A DNA stretch of 64,000 bases from Halomonas sp. TD01. GTDB taxonomy: Bacteria > Pseudomonadota > Gammaproteobacteria > Pseudomonadales > Halomonadaceae. Both the position numbers and the translations under genes were made by a program. The notes below the pieces were generated by a model that saw only the letters and a list, made by a program, of their open reading frames with translations, was not told the DNA's origin and did not search any database. Of this stretch, positions 9,960 through 18,867 are shown in pieces; positions within the stretch are counted from its first letter, which is position 1; each line of letters opens with the position of its first letter. The stretch spans positions 310,001 to 374,000 of the forward strand of contig NZ_OV350343.1 in NCBI RefSeq assembly GCF_923868895.1, written 5' to 3'.

Positions 9960-10079
9960 GTTTTAGCCACACCAGCAAGTCGAGTTAAACTTTTTAGAGC
10001 AGCCTTCACTTGGGACTTGGCTTTGCTTAACGCAAGGGCTTTGATTATCGTTTACTGCCTAGCTGATTGAGATACCGTC

Positions 10080-10946
10080 ATGTTTGACTACAAGCTTCTC
10101 CATGCACTGGCCACTGTTGTGGAGTGCGGCGGTTTTGAACGAGCAGGTGATGTATTAGGACTTTCTCAATCGGCCATCTCCCAACGCATCAAAGCACTTG
10201 AAGTGCGCTTAGGCCAGCCGGTGTTAATGCGCCACCCCAAGCTTTCGCCTACGCCTGCGGGTCAGCGGTTACTCACTCACTACCAGCAAGTACAGCTGCT
10301 GGAACGCGACCTACATCAGACGCTACCGACCCTAGACAACGCAACGACCCGGCTACGAATCGCGATTAATGCTGATAGCGTAGTGACGTGGTGGGCAGCC
10401 GCAGTGGCAGATATCTGTCAGACAGAGGGCGTATTGCTCGACTTAGTCATTGAGGATCAAGACGTTGGGCTTAAACGTCTGCGAGATGGTGATGTAGCAG
10501 CTTGTCTTTGCTCTACGCCAACGCCCATCGCGGGCGCTCGATGTATCAAAGTAGGCGAGATGCGTTATCTCCCGCTAGCATCACCTACCTACGTGCAACG
10601 CCACTTTCCTGGGGGCCTTTCTCCAGAAGCCTTTCAACAAGCTCCGGTGATTGTGTTCGGTCCTCATGACCAGCTTCAGCACCAGTTTCTTGCCCAGTGT
10701 GGTTATCATGGCCATTTCCCCTACCACCTTTGCCCTTCCTCAGAGGGCTTTGTGCGACTCGCCACCGCAGGCATCGGCTACGGAATGATTCCACAATTGC
10801 AGGCACTAGATCAGTTGCAAAGCGGCCAACTTATCAGCATCGCCCCTGGTCATTCGCTTACAGTGCCACTTTATTGGCATTTTTGGCGTCACAGCGGACA
10901 ACTAGTCCAACACCTAACTGAAAGACTGAACTGCCTCATGCTTTAG
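10080..10946 (+). CDS. argP: LysR-family transcriptional regulator ArgP
   Basis: A 288-aa LysR regulator. The N-terminal helix-turn-helix (ALATVVECGGFERAGDVLGLSQSAISQRI, spread over about residues 9-37) and following LEVRLGQPVLMR match ArgP/IciA, which senses arginine and lysine and activates argO. The C-terminal part is the expected substrate-binding fold (INADSVVTWW, VIEDQD). It follows fhuC by 120 bp on the same strand but has an unrelated role. The probable target argO lies at 2099-2710. Confidence 0.88.
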   Translation: MFDYKLLHALATVVECGGFERAGDVLGLSQSAISQRIKALEVRLGQPVLMRHPKLSPTPAGQRLLTHYQQVQLLERDLHQTLPTLDNATTRLRIAINADSVVTWWAAAVADICQTEGVLLDLVIEDQDVGLKRLRDGDVAACLCSTPTPIAGARCIKVGEMRYLPLASPTYVQRHFPGGLSPEAFQQAPVIVFGPHDQLQHQFLAQCGYHGHFPYHLCPSSEGFVRLATAGIGYGMIPQLQALDQLQSGQLISIAPGHSLTVPLYWHFWRHSGQLVQHLTERLNCLML

Positions 10947-11086
10947 CCTCATTGTCGGCCATTCGCTTTGAAAGACGTCTACACTCAGCTTAGGAGGAAA
11001 TCGCGTCCAAGGCAGGCAAGGGAACCTAGGCACCAAGACCTAGAAGCAACAAAGCCCAACGCAAAAAAATCAAAATAGCGATATCT

Positions 11087-12880
11087 ATGGATGCTTACTG
11101 TTGGTTAAAGCGCCTTCCGGCAGGTTTGTTAGTGCTTATTATTAGCTGGCACACTCAGGCTATCGCAGCCACTACCATCGTCGTTTCTTCTGAGCAGACA
11201 CGTTACGATTTAAATGAAGTAAGCGGTTACTGGCATACGTCAAAATCGCTAAACCTGCGTGATATTTTAGCGTTATCCCCCTCATTTCAACCGGTCCATC
11301 ACGCCTCTGATTTGCATTTCGGTTATACACAAAGCGATGTATGGCTAAAAACACGAATTCATAATGAATCCCCTTTACCCACGACCTGGATGGTTAAGTT
11401 TGAATATCCGTTTTTAGACCATGTCACGCTGCATACACTGAGGCAGTACTCTAGTGACGTTCAGCACAGCGGAAGCGCCGTGCCAATTGATGAGCGATCA
11501 ATCGCCCACCGACAGGCTGTTTTTCCATTAATGCTGGCCGGCGGAGAAACAGTGACGCTTTATACTCAGGTGAATGCCAAAGGTAGCAAGTTTCTGAGCT
11601 ACAGCTTAATGACACCAGAGGCTTTTTATACTCAAAATGATCGTCATAATTTCTGGCTGGCGACCTATTTCGGCATGCTTTTGGCATTAAGTATTTACAA
11701 CCTGTTGCTATTTTTTGGTCTTAAGGAGCGAGTATTTCTCTACTACGCCCTATTTGCCTTCGGGTTTACGCTGGCAATCCTGACGTTCAATGGCATTGGC
11801 ACGCTGATGTTTTGGAGCTTCCTAGGCGATAACACCGCACGCCTGGTAGCGATTGGCTTTACGTTTGCTTCTACCATGGGAACTCTGTTCGCCCAAAGCT
11901 TTCTCAATACAGCCATCTACTGCCCACGTTGGCACCAAACCATCACGCTGTTTCGTGGCTACTGCTATTTAGCGCTGATGGCAGTAATATTTTTGCCAAT
12001 TCAGCCCGCACTGCGTTTAATGGATATAACAGGATTCGCTGCATCGCTGTTAATGCTTGTGTGCGGTATTTATTGCAGTTGGCGCCGCGTGCCTAGCGCC
12101 CGTATTTTCGTGCTCGCTTGGTCAATATTTCTACTGGGTGCCGCCGTATTTGCACTACGAAATCTCAGTATTCTGCCCGCCAATTTCATTACGCTTCACG
12201 GTATACAGATCGGCTCAGCCATTGAGATGTTACTGCTGTCTTTTGCACTGGCCGCACGTTTTAATAAATTAAAATGGCAGAAGGAGCGCGCTCAAGCAGA
12301 AACGGTAGCAATGCTAAAAAAGCAGGAAGCCATTCTTGAAGCAAAAGTGGCCGCTCGTACCCAGGCACTAGAAAAGCTAGCCAATCACGATATGCTCACC
12401 GGCTTGCTTAACCGCAACGGGCTGGCACGCTGTGCAGAAGCGGCCCTTAAACGTTGTAAACAAACGCATACGCCTTTGGTTCTGGTCATGTGCGACCTTG
12501 ACTGCTTCAAACCTATTAACGACCAGTATGGCCATGAAGTAGGCGACTTCGTGCTCCAGCAAGTTGCCAAACGTCTCGTTCATGTCGCACGTGAGAGTGA
12601 TCATTGCGCGCGCTTTGGCGGCGACGAGTTTATTCTCTTACTGGAGGGGGTATCTGATCCATCCGCACTAGAGGAGATGCGCAACCGTATCGAACAGGCC
12701 GTTTGCTCACCTATCAAGCTTCCTTGTGGCTCACTCGTTAGTGTAGGCGTCAGCATAGGTATGAGTAGTAGCCATGAAAATAACAATACGTTAGCCAGCT
12801 TGCTGCGTGAGGCAGATAGCCAGATGTACGCGGTCAAGTCACGCCAAACCACTCGCTACTATGGCTGTGGTTCAGCGTAA
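11087..12880 (+). CDS. 7TMR-DISM sensor diguanylate cyclase
   Basis: A 597-aa membrane-bound cyclic-di-GMP synthase. Order: signal segment to about residue 28; periplasmic 7TMR-DISM extracellular sensor (SDVWLKTRIHNESPLPTTW); seven membrane segments (about residues 195-390); coiled coil (KLKWQKERAQAETVAML); C-terminal GGDEF domain. The active-site motif is intact (RFGGDEFILLLEG), and RESD lies five residues upstream at the position of the inhibitory I-site, so product feedback is expected. No clear Shine-Dalgarno sequence precedes the ATG. The signal sensed by the periplasmic domain, possibly a carbohydrate, is unknown. Confidence 0.92.
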   Translation: MDAYCWLKRLPAGLLVLIISWHTQAIAATTIVVSSEQTRYDLNEVSGYWHTSKSLNLRDILALSPSFQPVHHASDLHFGYTQSDVWLKTRIHNESPLPTTWMVKFEYPFLDHVTLHTLRQYSSDVQHSGSAVPIDERSIAHRQAVFPLMLAGGETVTLYTQVNAKGSKFLSYSLMTPEAFYTQNDRHNFWLATYFGMLLALSIYNLLLFFGLKERVFLYYALFAFGFTLAILTFNGIGTLMFWSFLGDNTARLVAIGFTFASTMGTLFAQSFLNTAIYCPRWHQTITLFRGYCYLALMAVIFLPIQPALRLMDITGFAASLLMLVCGIYCSWRRVPSARIFVLAWSIFLLGAAVFALRNLSILPANFITLHGIQIGSAIEMLLLSFALAARFNKLKWQKERAQAETVAMLKKQEAILEAKVAARTQALEKLANHDMLTGLLNRNGLARCAEAALKRCKQTHTPLVLVMCDLDCFKPINDQYGHEVGDFVLQQVAKRLVHVARESDHCARFGGDEFILLLEGVSDPSALEEMRNRIEQAVCSPIKLPCGSLVSVGVSIGMSSSHENNNTLASLLREADSQMYAVKSRQTTRYYGCGSA

Positions 12881-12902
12881 TGGTGATGGGCATTAAGCTA
12901 TA

Positions 12903-13460
12903 TTAATCAAATAAGCTCATACGTTTCATAACGTTATCGCGCTTGATACGCCAATGAAATAGAGCACCCGCAATATGCAACGTAATAAGCACGACCAGTG
13001 CCCACCCTAAACGCTCATGCCAAACAAACAGCGTTTGCGAAAGCGCTTCGTTTTTGCCCAGCAACCCTGGCAAATGCCATTGAAAAAACTCAACAGGAAA
13101 GCCGCCGGTAGCGGTGGCTGCCCAACCAATCAGTGGCATAATCACTAACCCTGCATAAAGCAAGTGATGCACGCTAGTGCTTACAATCCGCTCGAAGGCA
13201 TTGAGCGGCGGTTCGTGGTCGGGCACAACAAAAGCTAGCCGCGTAATAATCCTCAAGGTCATTAGCAACAGTATCGTCACGCCTAGGGTTTTATGGCTGG
13301 TATAGAGCACGTTGGTAAGCGCATTCCCCAGCAAAGCAACGGTGCGTTCATAGCCCAGGAATCCAAGCGTCAAGCCACTTGCCAATGACAGCAACACGGC
13401 GACTGCCACTAACCAATGCAACACTCGGTGCGGATAAATATAGTGATCTAACTCGTGCAT
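12903..13460 (-). CDS. cytochrome b561 family protein
   Basis: A 185-aa four-helix inner-membrane di-heme cytochrome. Haem-ligand histidines appear in the expected helices: HRVLHWLVA (helix 1), YTSHKTLG (helix 2) and WHERLGWALVVLITLHIAGALFHW split over helices 3 and 4. Such proteins pass electrons from quinol, and some oxidise superoxide (CybB). AGGAG precedes the ATG. It converges on the diguanylate cyclase gene; no obvious operon partner exists. Confidence 0.88.
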   Translation of the reverse strand: MHELDHYIYPHRVLHWLVAVAVLLSLASGLTLGFLGYERTVALLGNALTNVLYTSHKTLGVTILLLMTLRIITRLAFVVPDHEPPLNAFERIVSTSVHHLLYAGLVIMPLIGWAATATGGFPVEFFQWHLPGLLGKNEALSQTLFVWHERLGWALVVLITLHIAGALFHWRIKRDNVMKRMSLFD

Positions 13461-13541
13461 TCAGAACTCCTGGGCCATTCGCGTCATGGTAGTTAGCTTA
13501 GTTCAGTCAGGTTGCGTTAGAAAAACTAATTATCGAGCTCC

Positions 13542-13736
13542 TCATTGAGCAGAATCACGATCAACCCCCATTTGGCCGCCTTTGGACCAATTCTCCTGCG
13601 TTACTTCTTGAAAAAACACCTGCACGCTTACCGGATCGGTACCATACACATCGCAGAAAGCGTCAGTAATACGCTTTGCTAATTCTCGCTTTTGCGCAAT
13701 ATCACGAGGGAATTGCTGGATAGTGACTATAGGCAT
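13542..13736 (-). CDS. 4-oxalocrotonate tautomerase-like protein
   Basis: A 64-aa tautomerase-fold protein. The mature N-terminus would be Pro1 (MPIVTIQQF), the catalytic base of the family, and the chain length matches the small-subunit type. KRITDAFCDVYG and VQVFFQEV agree with the fold. AGGAA lies upstream. The natural substrate is unknown; it stands between cytochrome b561 and a LysR gene on the same strand, 38 bp after the latter's stop, so co-transcription with the LysR gene is possible. Confidence 0.85.
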   Translation of the reverse strand: MPIVTIQQFPRDIAQKRELAKRITDAFCDVYGTDPVSVQVFFQEVTQENWSKGGQMGVDRDSAQ

Positions 13737-13773
13737 CTGAGATTCCTGTCAAAGAACACGTTGAAGCAACACC

Positions 13774-14646
13774 TTATAATGCTTCACTAGGTGCCGCTAG
13801 CTGTTCTCGAATCAATTCTCCTAAACGCCGCGCAGGCTCGGAAGGACGATGCGGGGCACGGTGAAGCGCTAGCTCAATCATTGGCAAGGCAGGAAGGCCA
13901 CTGCTGTCATCCAGCGGGCGCAGTGATGGGGTCAACATACTGCGTGTTACTACCACAACGGCTAATCCCGCCGTTACAATAGGCGCAAGTCCCGCCATTG
14001 ACTGGCTGGTATACGCAACGCGCCAATCACGCCCAGCCCCTTGTAACGCCTGCTCAGCAACTTCACGAAAAACATCAGCACCTGGCGAATAGAGCGCCAG
14101 CGGAATAGGGTCACTTAGCGAAGGCTGTTGATTAACTCCCACTGCCCATATCAACGGCTCACGACGAATCACATCGCCGCCTGGAGAGTTACGCTGGCGA
14201 GTTACTAGCGCCAAATCCAACTCCGCTGCTTTAACCTGTTCGACCAAGTGAGCACTGGTGCCACATTTCACCGTTAGTCCCACCGCGGGATAAAGCTGGT
14301 GAAAGTAGGCAAATACTGACGGCAATAGCGACGCATAGTCTTCAGGAATACCCAACGTCAAATCGCCCGTTATCTGGCGCGCTTGCATATCGCTCCAAGC
14401 ATCGTCATTGAGTGCCAATAAGCGGCGTGCGTGAGCCAGTAAACGATCGCCTTCCGGGGTAAAACGTAGCCGCCGTCCCGCTCGCTCATGCAGGCTCACA
14501 TCAAGCTGCGTCTCTAAGCGTTGCAACTGCATGCTCACTGTTGACTGGGTATACGCCAGCCGCTTTGCCGCGGCAGTGACACTCCCCGTATCGGCAATAG
14601 CAACCAGCGTCCGTAGTAGCGTTAAGTCGAACGTCGGTGCGCGCAT
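13774..14646 (-). CDS. LysR-family transcriptional regulator
   Basis: A 290-aa LysR protein with the N-terminal winged helix (TLVAIADTGSVTAAAKRL then YTQSTVSMQLQRLE) and a C-terminal effector domain (LTLGIPEDYASLLPSV). It is transcribed away from a DMT exporter gene at 14748, the classic layout for a LysR regulator and its target, with a palindrome in the shared gap. The effector is unknown. Confidence 0.88.
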   Translation of the reverse strand: MRAPTFDLTLLRTLVAIADTGSVTAAAKRLAYTQSTVSMQLQRLETQLDVSLHERAGRRLRFTPEGDRLLAHARRLLALNDDAWSDMQARQITGDLTLGIPEDYASLLPSVFAYFHQLYPAVGLTVKCGTSAHLVEQVKAAELDLALVTRQRNSPGGDVIRREPLIWAVGVNQQPSLSDPIPLALYSPGADVFREVAEQALQGAGRDWRVAYTSQSMAGLAPIVTAGLAVVVVTRSMLTPSLRPLDDSSGLPALPMIELALHRAPHRPSEPARRLGELIREQLAAPSEAL

Positions 14647-14653
14647 ACATCAC

Positions 14654-14670
14654 CATTATTGATAATAATG
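14654..14670. promoter_or_regulatory. perfect 7-3-7 palindrome in the LysR/DMT divergent gap
   Basis: CATTATT and AATAATG flank GAT. It lies eight bases upstream of the LysR start codon and about 78 bp before the exporter. This is a good candidate for the LysR operator, although its A/T-rich form also resembles a Fur box. Confidence 0.5.
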
Positions 14671-14747
14671 ATCATAAAAGATCGATATTGTGATGAGTCT
14701 TTAATGAGTATGCTGCGCGTCATAGGCTTAACGCAAGGAGAGACGCC

Positions 14748-15626
14748 ATGTATCCCGTTCATTCCCCCGTTGTAATATCACCCAGGTACAGTGTGTGTGC
14801 AGCGCTAGTGGCGGTGATGCTATGGAGCGTTGCGCCGCTATTAGCAGAATTGGCGCGAGAGACCTCTCCATTACAGCTCACCGCGCTTACGTTGCTGGCA
14901 GGCGCACTTGCAACGCTGCCACTTAGCCGTCGAGTCAACGTGGCTGCTTGCCGACCTCGCTGGCAAGTTAGCGTATGGCTCGGCCTACCACTGTTGATTG
15001 TCGGAGCAGTTAGCAGTTATTACATTGGTATGCGCTTAGCACCCGCCGCAGAAGCCGCGTTGATCACTTACACCTGGCCGGTGCTGTTTGTGCTGCTAAG
15101 CCAATGGAGCCGGTTTGGTCGTCTGCATATCGCAAGCGTAACAGGCGCACTTATCGCTTTTTCTGGCGCCGCTATTTTATTACTGCCTCAAGCCTTAAAT
15201 GGTGGCTTTGGTGGGGCCGCTTCAGGGTATGGGCTAGCGCTACTGGCTGCTTGTTGCTGGGCGCTCTACTCCTGGCTAGGGCAAGTAGCTCCCATACCGC
15301 TGACCCCATTGCTCCCGCGGTTATTGATGATCGCTTGTGCGGTTGCAACCTGCGCCAGCCTGATAGTGGAAGGAACCTTCACTATGCCGCAAGGTGAGGC
15401 TTTGTTTGCAGGCATCGCGCTGGGCCTTGGGCCTTACGGCATTGCTATGGTGGCCTGGGATAAAGCATTACGTTTTGGTCAAGCCAGTCTTGTAGGCAGC
15501 TTGGCCTATGGCGTACCGATTCTAGCGGCACTACTACTGGTACTAGCAGGCGTCAGCGTATTCGACTGGCGGCTCCCAACAGCCGCCTTATTAGTCGTCG
15601 TAGGCTGTTTAAAAGCGAGCCGCTGA
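14748..15626 (+). CDS. DMT/EamA-family exporter, possibly YddG-like
   Basis: A 292-aa membrane protein with about ten hydrophobic segments and two EamA repeats (ALVAVMLWSVAPLLAELARE at the start of the first; YGLALLAACCWALYSWLGQV opening the second). Such proteins export amino acids or other metabolites. Length and the layout of the first repeat recall YddG, the aromatic amino acid exporter, but this is only a guess. AAGGAG lies seven bases before the ATG. It is the likely target of the divergent LysR gene. Confidence 0.82.
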   Translation: MYPVHSPVVISPRYSVCAALVAVMLWSVAPLLAELARETSPLQLTALTLLAGALATLPLSRRVNVAACRPRWQVSVWLGLPLLIVGAVSSYYIGMRLAPAAEAALITYTWPVLFVLLSQWSRFGRLHIASVTGALIAFSGAAILLLPQALNGGFGGAASGYGLALLAACCWALYSWLGQVAPIPLTPLLPRLLMIACAVATCASLIVEGTFTMPQGEALFAGIALGLGPYGIAMVAWDKALRFGQASLVGSLAYGVPILAALLLVLAGVSVFDWRLPTAALLVVVGCLKASR

Positions 15627-15630
15627 ATCA

Positions 15631-16404
15631 TTATTTGCCTAAATAGCGGGGTTTTGCGATGCCTTCCAACGCATCAAGGGGTAGCGTCAAGATAGGCTGG
15701 CCAACGGCATAAGGGGCAATGTCGTAGACGTTGTACTTCACCTCCCAGGCAGTGGCTAGCGGCGCTATGTTACGGTTTTCGCTAAGCGGCCAACTGACCG
15801 CAAACTGCTCATCGTGGCCCAACTCCGTTATCCAGCGTTGATGCGCCTGATCGAGCAGTGCCTGAAAAGCTTCTTGTTGGCCTTCTAACAACATGTCTTC
15901 TGGATCAACCACACGCTGCAGGCGCTCATCTATCACCATAAACTCAGTCATTGGTAGACCGTGCGCTTGCCCTGCATGATAAACGTAACTTTCTAGTTCA
16001 AGTATCAATAAGTCGTTGTGCTGCCCATAAACCTTTGCTTCTAACAGCGCTTCACTGGTCATTGTTCCAGGCGCGGTGCGGTTATCTTCTTCAGCTAACT
16101 CAAAAAAGTTTTGTGCATAGGCATCCCAGCCATCCGCTGGCAATGCGCCTTCTTCAGTGATGCCCATTGCAAGCGTTAGCAGGCGCTTTTGTAGCTGATC
16201 CGTTAGCTCTGGCGATTGCGGAAACATAAGCGCAGACACGGTGACAGTAGAGCACTGCGCTTCTTGGCACCCAGGTGCGAAGTACTCTTTTTCAACCGCG
16301 ATTGAAGCCAGCTTAAGCGGCTCTGCAGGCGCATCGTCTGACGACTGACAACCGCCCAGTAATAGTAAACTGATCACCGTTAAACCGATTGAATAGCGCA
16401 GCAT
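15631..16404 (-). CDS. lipoprotein with DUF3298/RsiV-type domain
   Basis: A 257-aa secreted lipoprotein: signal segment, lipobox LLGGC at about residues 15-19, then a domain with the DUF3298 pattern (LLILELESYVYHAGQAHGLP; C-terminal PYAVGQPILTLPLDAL). In RsiV this fold binds lysozyme; most family members are uncharacterised envelope proteins. AAGGAGG lies upstream of the ATG. The stop lies four bases from the end of the convergent exporter gene. Confidence 0.8.
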   Translation of the reverse strand: MLRYSIGLTVISLLLLGGCQSSDDAPAEPLKLASIAVEKEYFAPGCQEAQCSTVTVSALMFPQSPELTDQLQKRLLTLAMGITEEGALPADGWDAYAQNFFELAEEDNRTAPGTMTSEALLEAKVYGQHNDLLILELESYVYHAGQAHGLPMTEFMVIDERLQRVVDPEDMLLEGQQEAFQALLDQAHQRWITELGHDEQFAVSWPLSENRNIAPLATAWEVKYNVYDIAPYAVGQPILTLPLDALEGIAKPRYLGK

Positions 16405-16463
16405 AAAACCTCCTTGTGAATAACGTCACTACCTTGACCACGTGAATGGTAATACATAAACAG

Positions 16464-16495
16464 CAACGCCCCTGCTGCAATCAGCAAGGGCGTTG
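16464..16495 (-). terminator. hairpin between the PPC-repeat gene and the DUF3298 gene
   Basis: CAACGCCC (16464-16471) pairs with GGGCGTTG (16488-16495), with an inner TGCTG/CAGCA stem around a CAAT loop. On the minus strand it follows the stop at 16520 and is trailed by a short T-rich stretch, so it likely ends the PPC-repeat transcript. Confidence 0.6.
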
Positions 16496-16519
16496 TTAAA
16501 AATGCAACGTGCGCTTAAA

Positions 16520-17959
16520 TTACGCGTCTGGCTGCATTTCTGTTGGCTCGGCGCTGACTTGCAGCTCAAACATACCGCTGCCGCTAACAGCGAAGCCACG
16601 TGCAATAACAGTGTAGGTACCCGGCAGAAGCGCCTGCTCTAAGCGCGAATCAGTGCCGTTACCGCCGTCATCATCGCTGTAAGAATCGCCTTCACCATAA
16701 AGCTCTAAGTACGTATCAAAGTCGGATGAACGCATGTTAAGCGTGACTAAAGAGCTCTCTTCTAAAATGAGTTCATAAGTCAACGGCTCACCGCTATACC
16801 AGCCATTGAGCGTTTCATTGGGCGTTAACTGACCTTCATTACGTAGCTCTACACCCTCCGGCAATTCGCGTGGTTCTACCGAAAGCGTAAACAAACCGCT
16901 ATCAGAGCCATACGCCGTGCGCGCCGTTAGCTGATAACTACCAGGTGCCAAGAAATCAGCAATACTGGCATCTAAATTACCGGCACTATCGTCATCTTCG
17001 CGGAAATAGCCATTAGGCCCTTCCAATACTAGGTAAGAATCGATATCGCTTGAACGCATATCAATTTGATACATACCGGCTTCTTCAATTTCTAGCTGAT
17101 AATCCAGCTCCTGACCGCTAAACCAACCACTAAGCGTATCGCTGGGCATAACGCTACCATCGTTGCGTAGCTCGCCATCACCCGGCAATTCACGCGGCTC
17201 GGCACTCAACGTAAACAGGCCACTCCCCTCGCCGAAGGCAGAACGTGCGGTGATGGTATAATCACCGGGAGCAAGAAAGTCTGAAATACGTGCGTCTAAG
17301 TTCCCAGCACCATCATCATCTTCACGGTAGTAGTTGTTAGGGCCAGATAACTCTAAATACGCATCAAATTCATCAGCACGCATCTCGATTTGATACATAC
17401 CTGCTTCTTCAACGGTTAACGTCACTTCCCGAGACGAACCATCTAACCAGCTATCCATCGGTGTACCAACGGCAAGCGTGTCAGAGTCGCTTAGCTCAAT
17501 AGCGCGGCTATTAAGGTTGAATGGACCATAGCTACGCGCATCCGCCCCACTGACAATCACCACGTAATCTCCATTTTCCTCGACATGGTGGCGAACTGTT
17601 TCTGCGCTCTCCAGCAGTTGCAGCTGATCGTCATAAAGGGCAAGCACACCTTTTAAGGCTCCGCTAAGAGAAATTTCTACTAAAGAGCCCTCTTCAAGGC
17701 TGATGGCATAGCGCAAATAGCGGCTACCATCATTACCGTTTAGCTCGCCTGACGAGGTGAGCTCACCTCGGGCGCGCTCACCTAGCGTGATGCTATCGAG
17801 CCCTACTAATGCTTGGGAAACCTGTTCCTGTTCCGCACTGGTAGATTCTTCTGCGACTGCCGTTGCTGTGAGGCTAGGAGCTGCCTGAGCGGCTAAAAAA
17901 CCAACAACAGCCCCGCCTGCGGCAACTAAAATCAGCGTTAAAGAAGAGGACTTGGCCAT
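16520..17959 (-). CDS. membrane-anchored or secreted protein with pre-peptidase C-terminal (PPC)-like repeats
   Basis: About 479 aa. A hydrophobic segment (LTLILVAAGGAVVGFLAAQA) acts as signal or anchor. The rest is made of beta-rich modules about 110 residues long: the unit AGMYQI(E/D)MR..D..D.YL.L.GPN.Y.REDDD.AGNLDA.I.DFLAPG.Y..TAR occurs twice almost unchanged, with a first degenerate and a last divergent copy, separated by GLFTLS.EPRELP linkers. This pattern fits PPC domains, which occur beside secreted proteases or alone. No catalytic domain is seen. I chose the ATG at 17959, which has AAGGA seven bases upstream, over a TTG at 17983 and an ATG at 17977. Confidence 0.75.
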   Translation of the reverse strand: MAKSSSLTLILVAAGGAVVGFLAAQAAPSLTATAVAEESTSAEQEQVSQALVGLDSITLGERARGELTSSGELNGNDGSRYLRYAISLEEGSLVEISLSGALKGVLALYDDQLQLLESAETVRHHVEENGDYVVIVSGADARSYGPFNLNSRAIELSDSDTLAVGTPMDSWLDGSSREVTLTVEEAGMYQIEMRADEFDAYLELSGPNNYYREDDDGAGNLDARISDFLAPGDYTITARSAFGEGSGLFTLSAEPRELPGDGELRNDGSVMPSDTLSGWFSGQELDYQLEIEEAGMYQIDMRSSDIDSYLVLEGPNGYFREDDDSAGNLDASIADFLAPGSYQLTARTAYGSDSGLFTLSVEPRELPEGVELRNEGQLTPNETLNGWYSGEPLTYELILEESSLVTLNMRSSDFDTYLELYGEGDSYSDDDGGNGTDSRLEQALLPGTYTVIARGFAVSGSGMFELQVSAEPTEMQPDA

Positions 17960-18276
17960 AGGTGCATCCTTGTTCATTGGCAAAAATATAAAACTAAGCG
18001 TGTGCTAATTATATGATGCTTACCTGATTAAAGTGAGCGTTTATCTAAAATTTACAGTAGACACAAAACACAGCCTAGTTATATCAACCACACTTCGTTA
18101 ACTTGCTGAATTGTAACGGCACTGAAGAAAGTTGCAAAAAGTCATAATTTAGAAGCCAATTGCGCCGATCTTCTTAAAGCTTGCCGTATCAAAAAGGGCA
18201 CGTTACTATCAACTGATCTGTTCGGTAACACACCGACGCGTACAGAATTCGCACTATGTAAAACTGAGGCACTCCA
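17960..18276. other. 317-bp divergent intergenic region, no gene seen
   Basis: The A/T-rich gap between the PPC-repeat gene and the RlpA-like gene must hold both promoters. A TCGGT/ACCGA inverted repeat near 18220-18236 is the only structure noticed. No credible small open frame, RNA gene or known operator was recognised. Confidence 0.6.
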
Positions 18277-18657
18277 ATGGGAGCATCTAAACGTTTCATC
18301 CGAACGAGTTGTGCAGCGGCATTACTCATTTTCTTTACCGCTAGTCATGCATTTGCAATTGATATCGAAATTCGTGAAGGGGTTGCATCCTTTTACAGTG
18401 ATCGTTTTCAGGGTTCTCCCACCGCCAGTGGCGAACCATTTGACCAACAGGCACTGACTGCAGCTCACCCAACGCTTCCGTTTGGCACCAAGGTGCTAGT
18501 TACTCGCCCTGATACAGGCCAGGAAGTTGAAGTATTGATTAATGATCGCGGCCCCTTTGTTAAGGGCAGAATTATTGATCTATCAAAACGGGCAGCTCGC
18601 CAACTCGGCATGATTCGACGCGGCGTTGCCCCAGTCATGATCACCCTGGTCGATTAA
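18277..18657 (+). CDS. RlpA-like double-psi beta-barrel lytic protein
   Basis: A 126-aa secreted protein: signal peptide ([16 protein letters not shown], cleaved near residue 27), then a double-psi beta-barrel domain with [30 protein letters not shown] and [22 protein letters not shown] split over the last 60 residues, including the catalytic-type D in NDRGPF. RlpA proteins are septal lytic transglycosylases that cut peptidoglycan; this copy has no SPOR domain and no lipobox, so it is a minimal soluble form. GAGG precedes the ATG. Confidence 0.88.
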   Translation: MGASKRFIRTSCAAALLIFFTASHAFAIDIEIREGVASFYSDRFQGSPTASGEPFDQQALTAAHPTLPFGTKVLVTRPDTGQEVEVLINDRGPFVKGRIIDLSKRAARQLGMIRRGVAPVMITLVD

Positions 18658-18726
18658 CGGATAACACACTCGCAAGCGCGTGATACCCCTTAAGCAAACA
18701 GCGTTGAAGAAAAATCAGCTTGATTG

Positions 18727-18754
18727 AAAGCGGCTCACCAAGGCCGCTTTTTTT
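18727..18754 (+). terminator. Rho-independent terminator after the RlpA-like gene
   Basis: AAAGCGGC pairs with GCCGCTTT across an 8-base loop and is followed by TTTT. It lies about 70 bp after the stop codon. Confidence 0.85.
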
Positions 18755-18867
18755 ATTGCGCTGAAAATTAATTTTTCGGCGAACTTGAAAGCACGCTAAC
18801 GGTCTCTATGCTGCAAGAAGATTTGTCCAAATTACACATGCAGGAGGCACCCATGCAGGAGGCAATC

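Noticed and set aside
13542..13736. Tautomerase linked to aromatic degradation
   Set aside because: No catabolic genes are nearby, so a pathway role was not claimed.
14654..14670. Fur box controlling the DMT exporter
   Set aside because: The A/T-rich palindrome fits Fur loosely, but its place beside a divergent LysR gene makes a LysR operator simpler.
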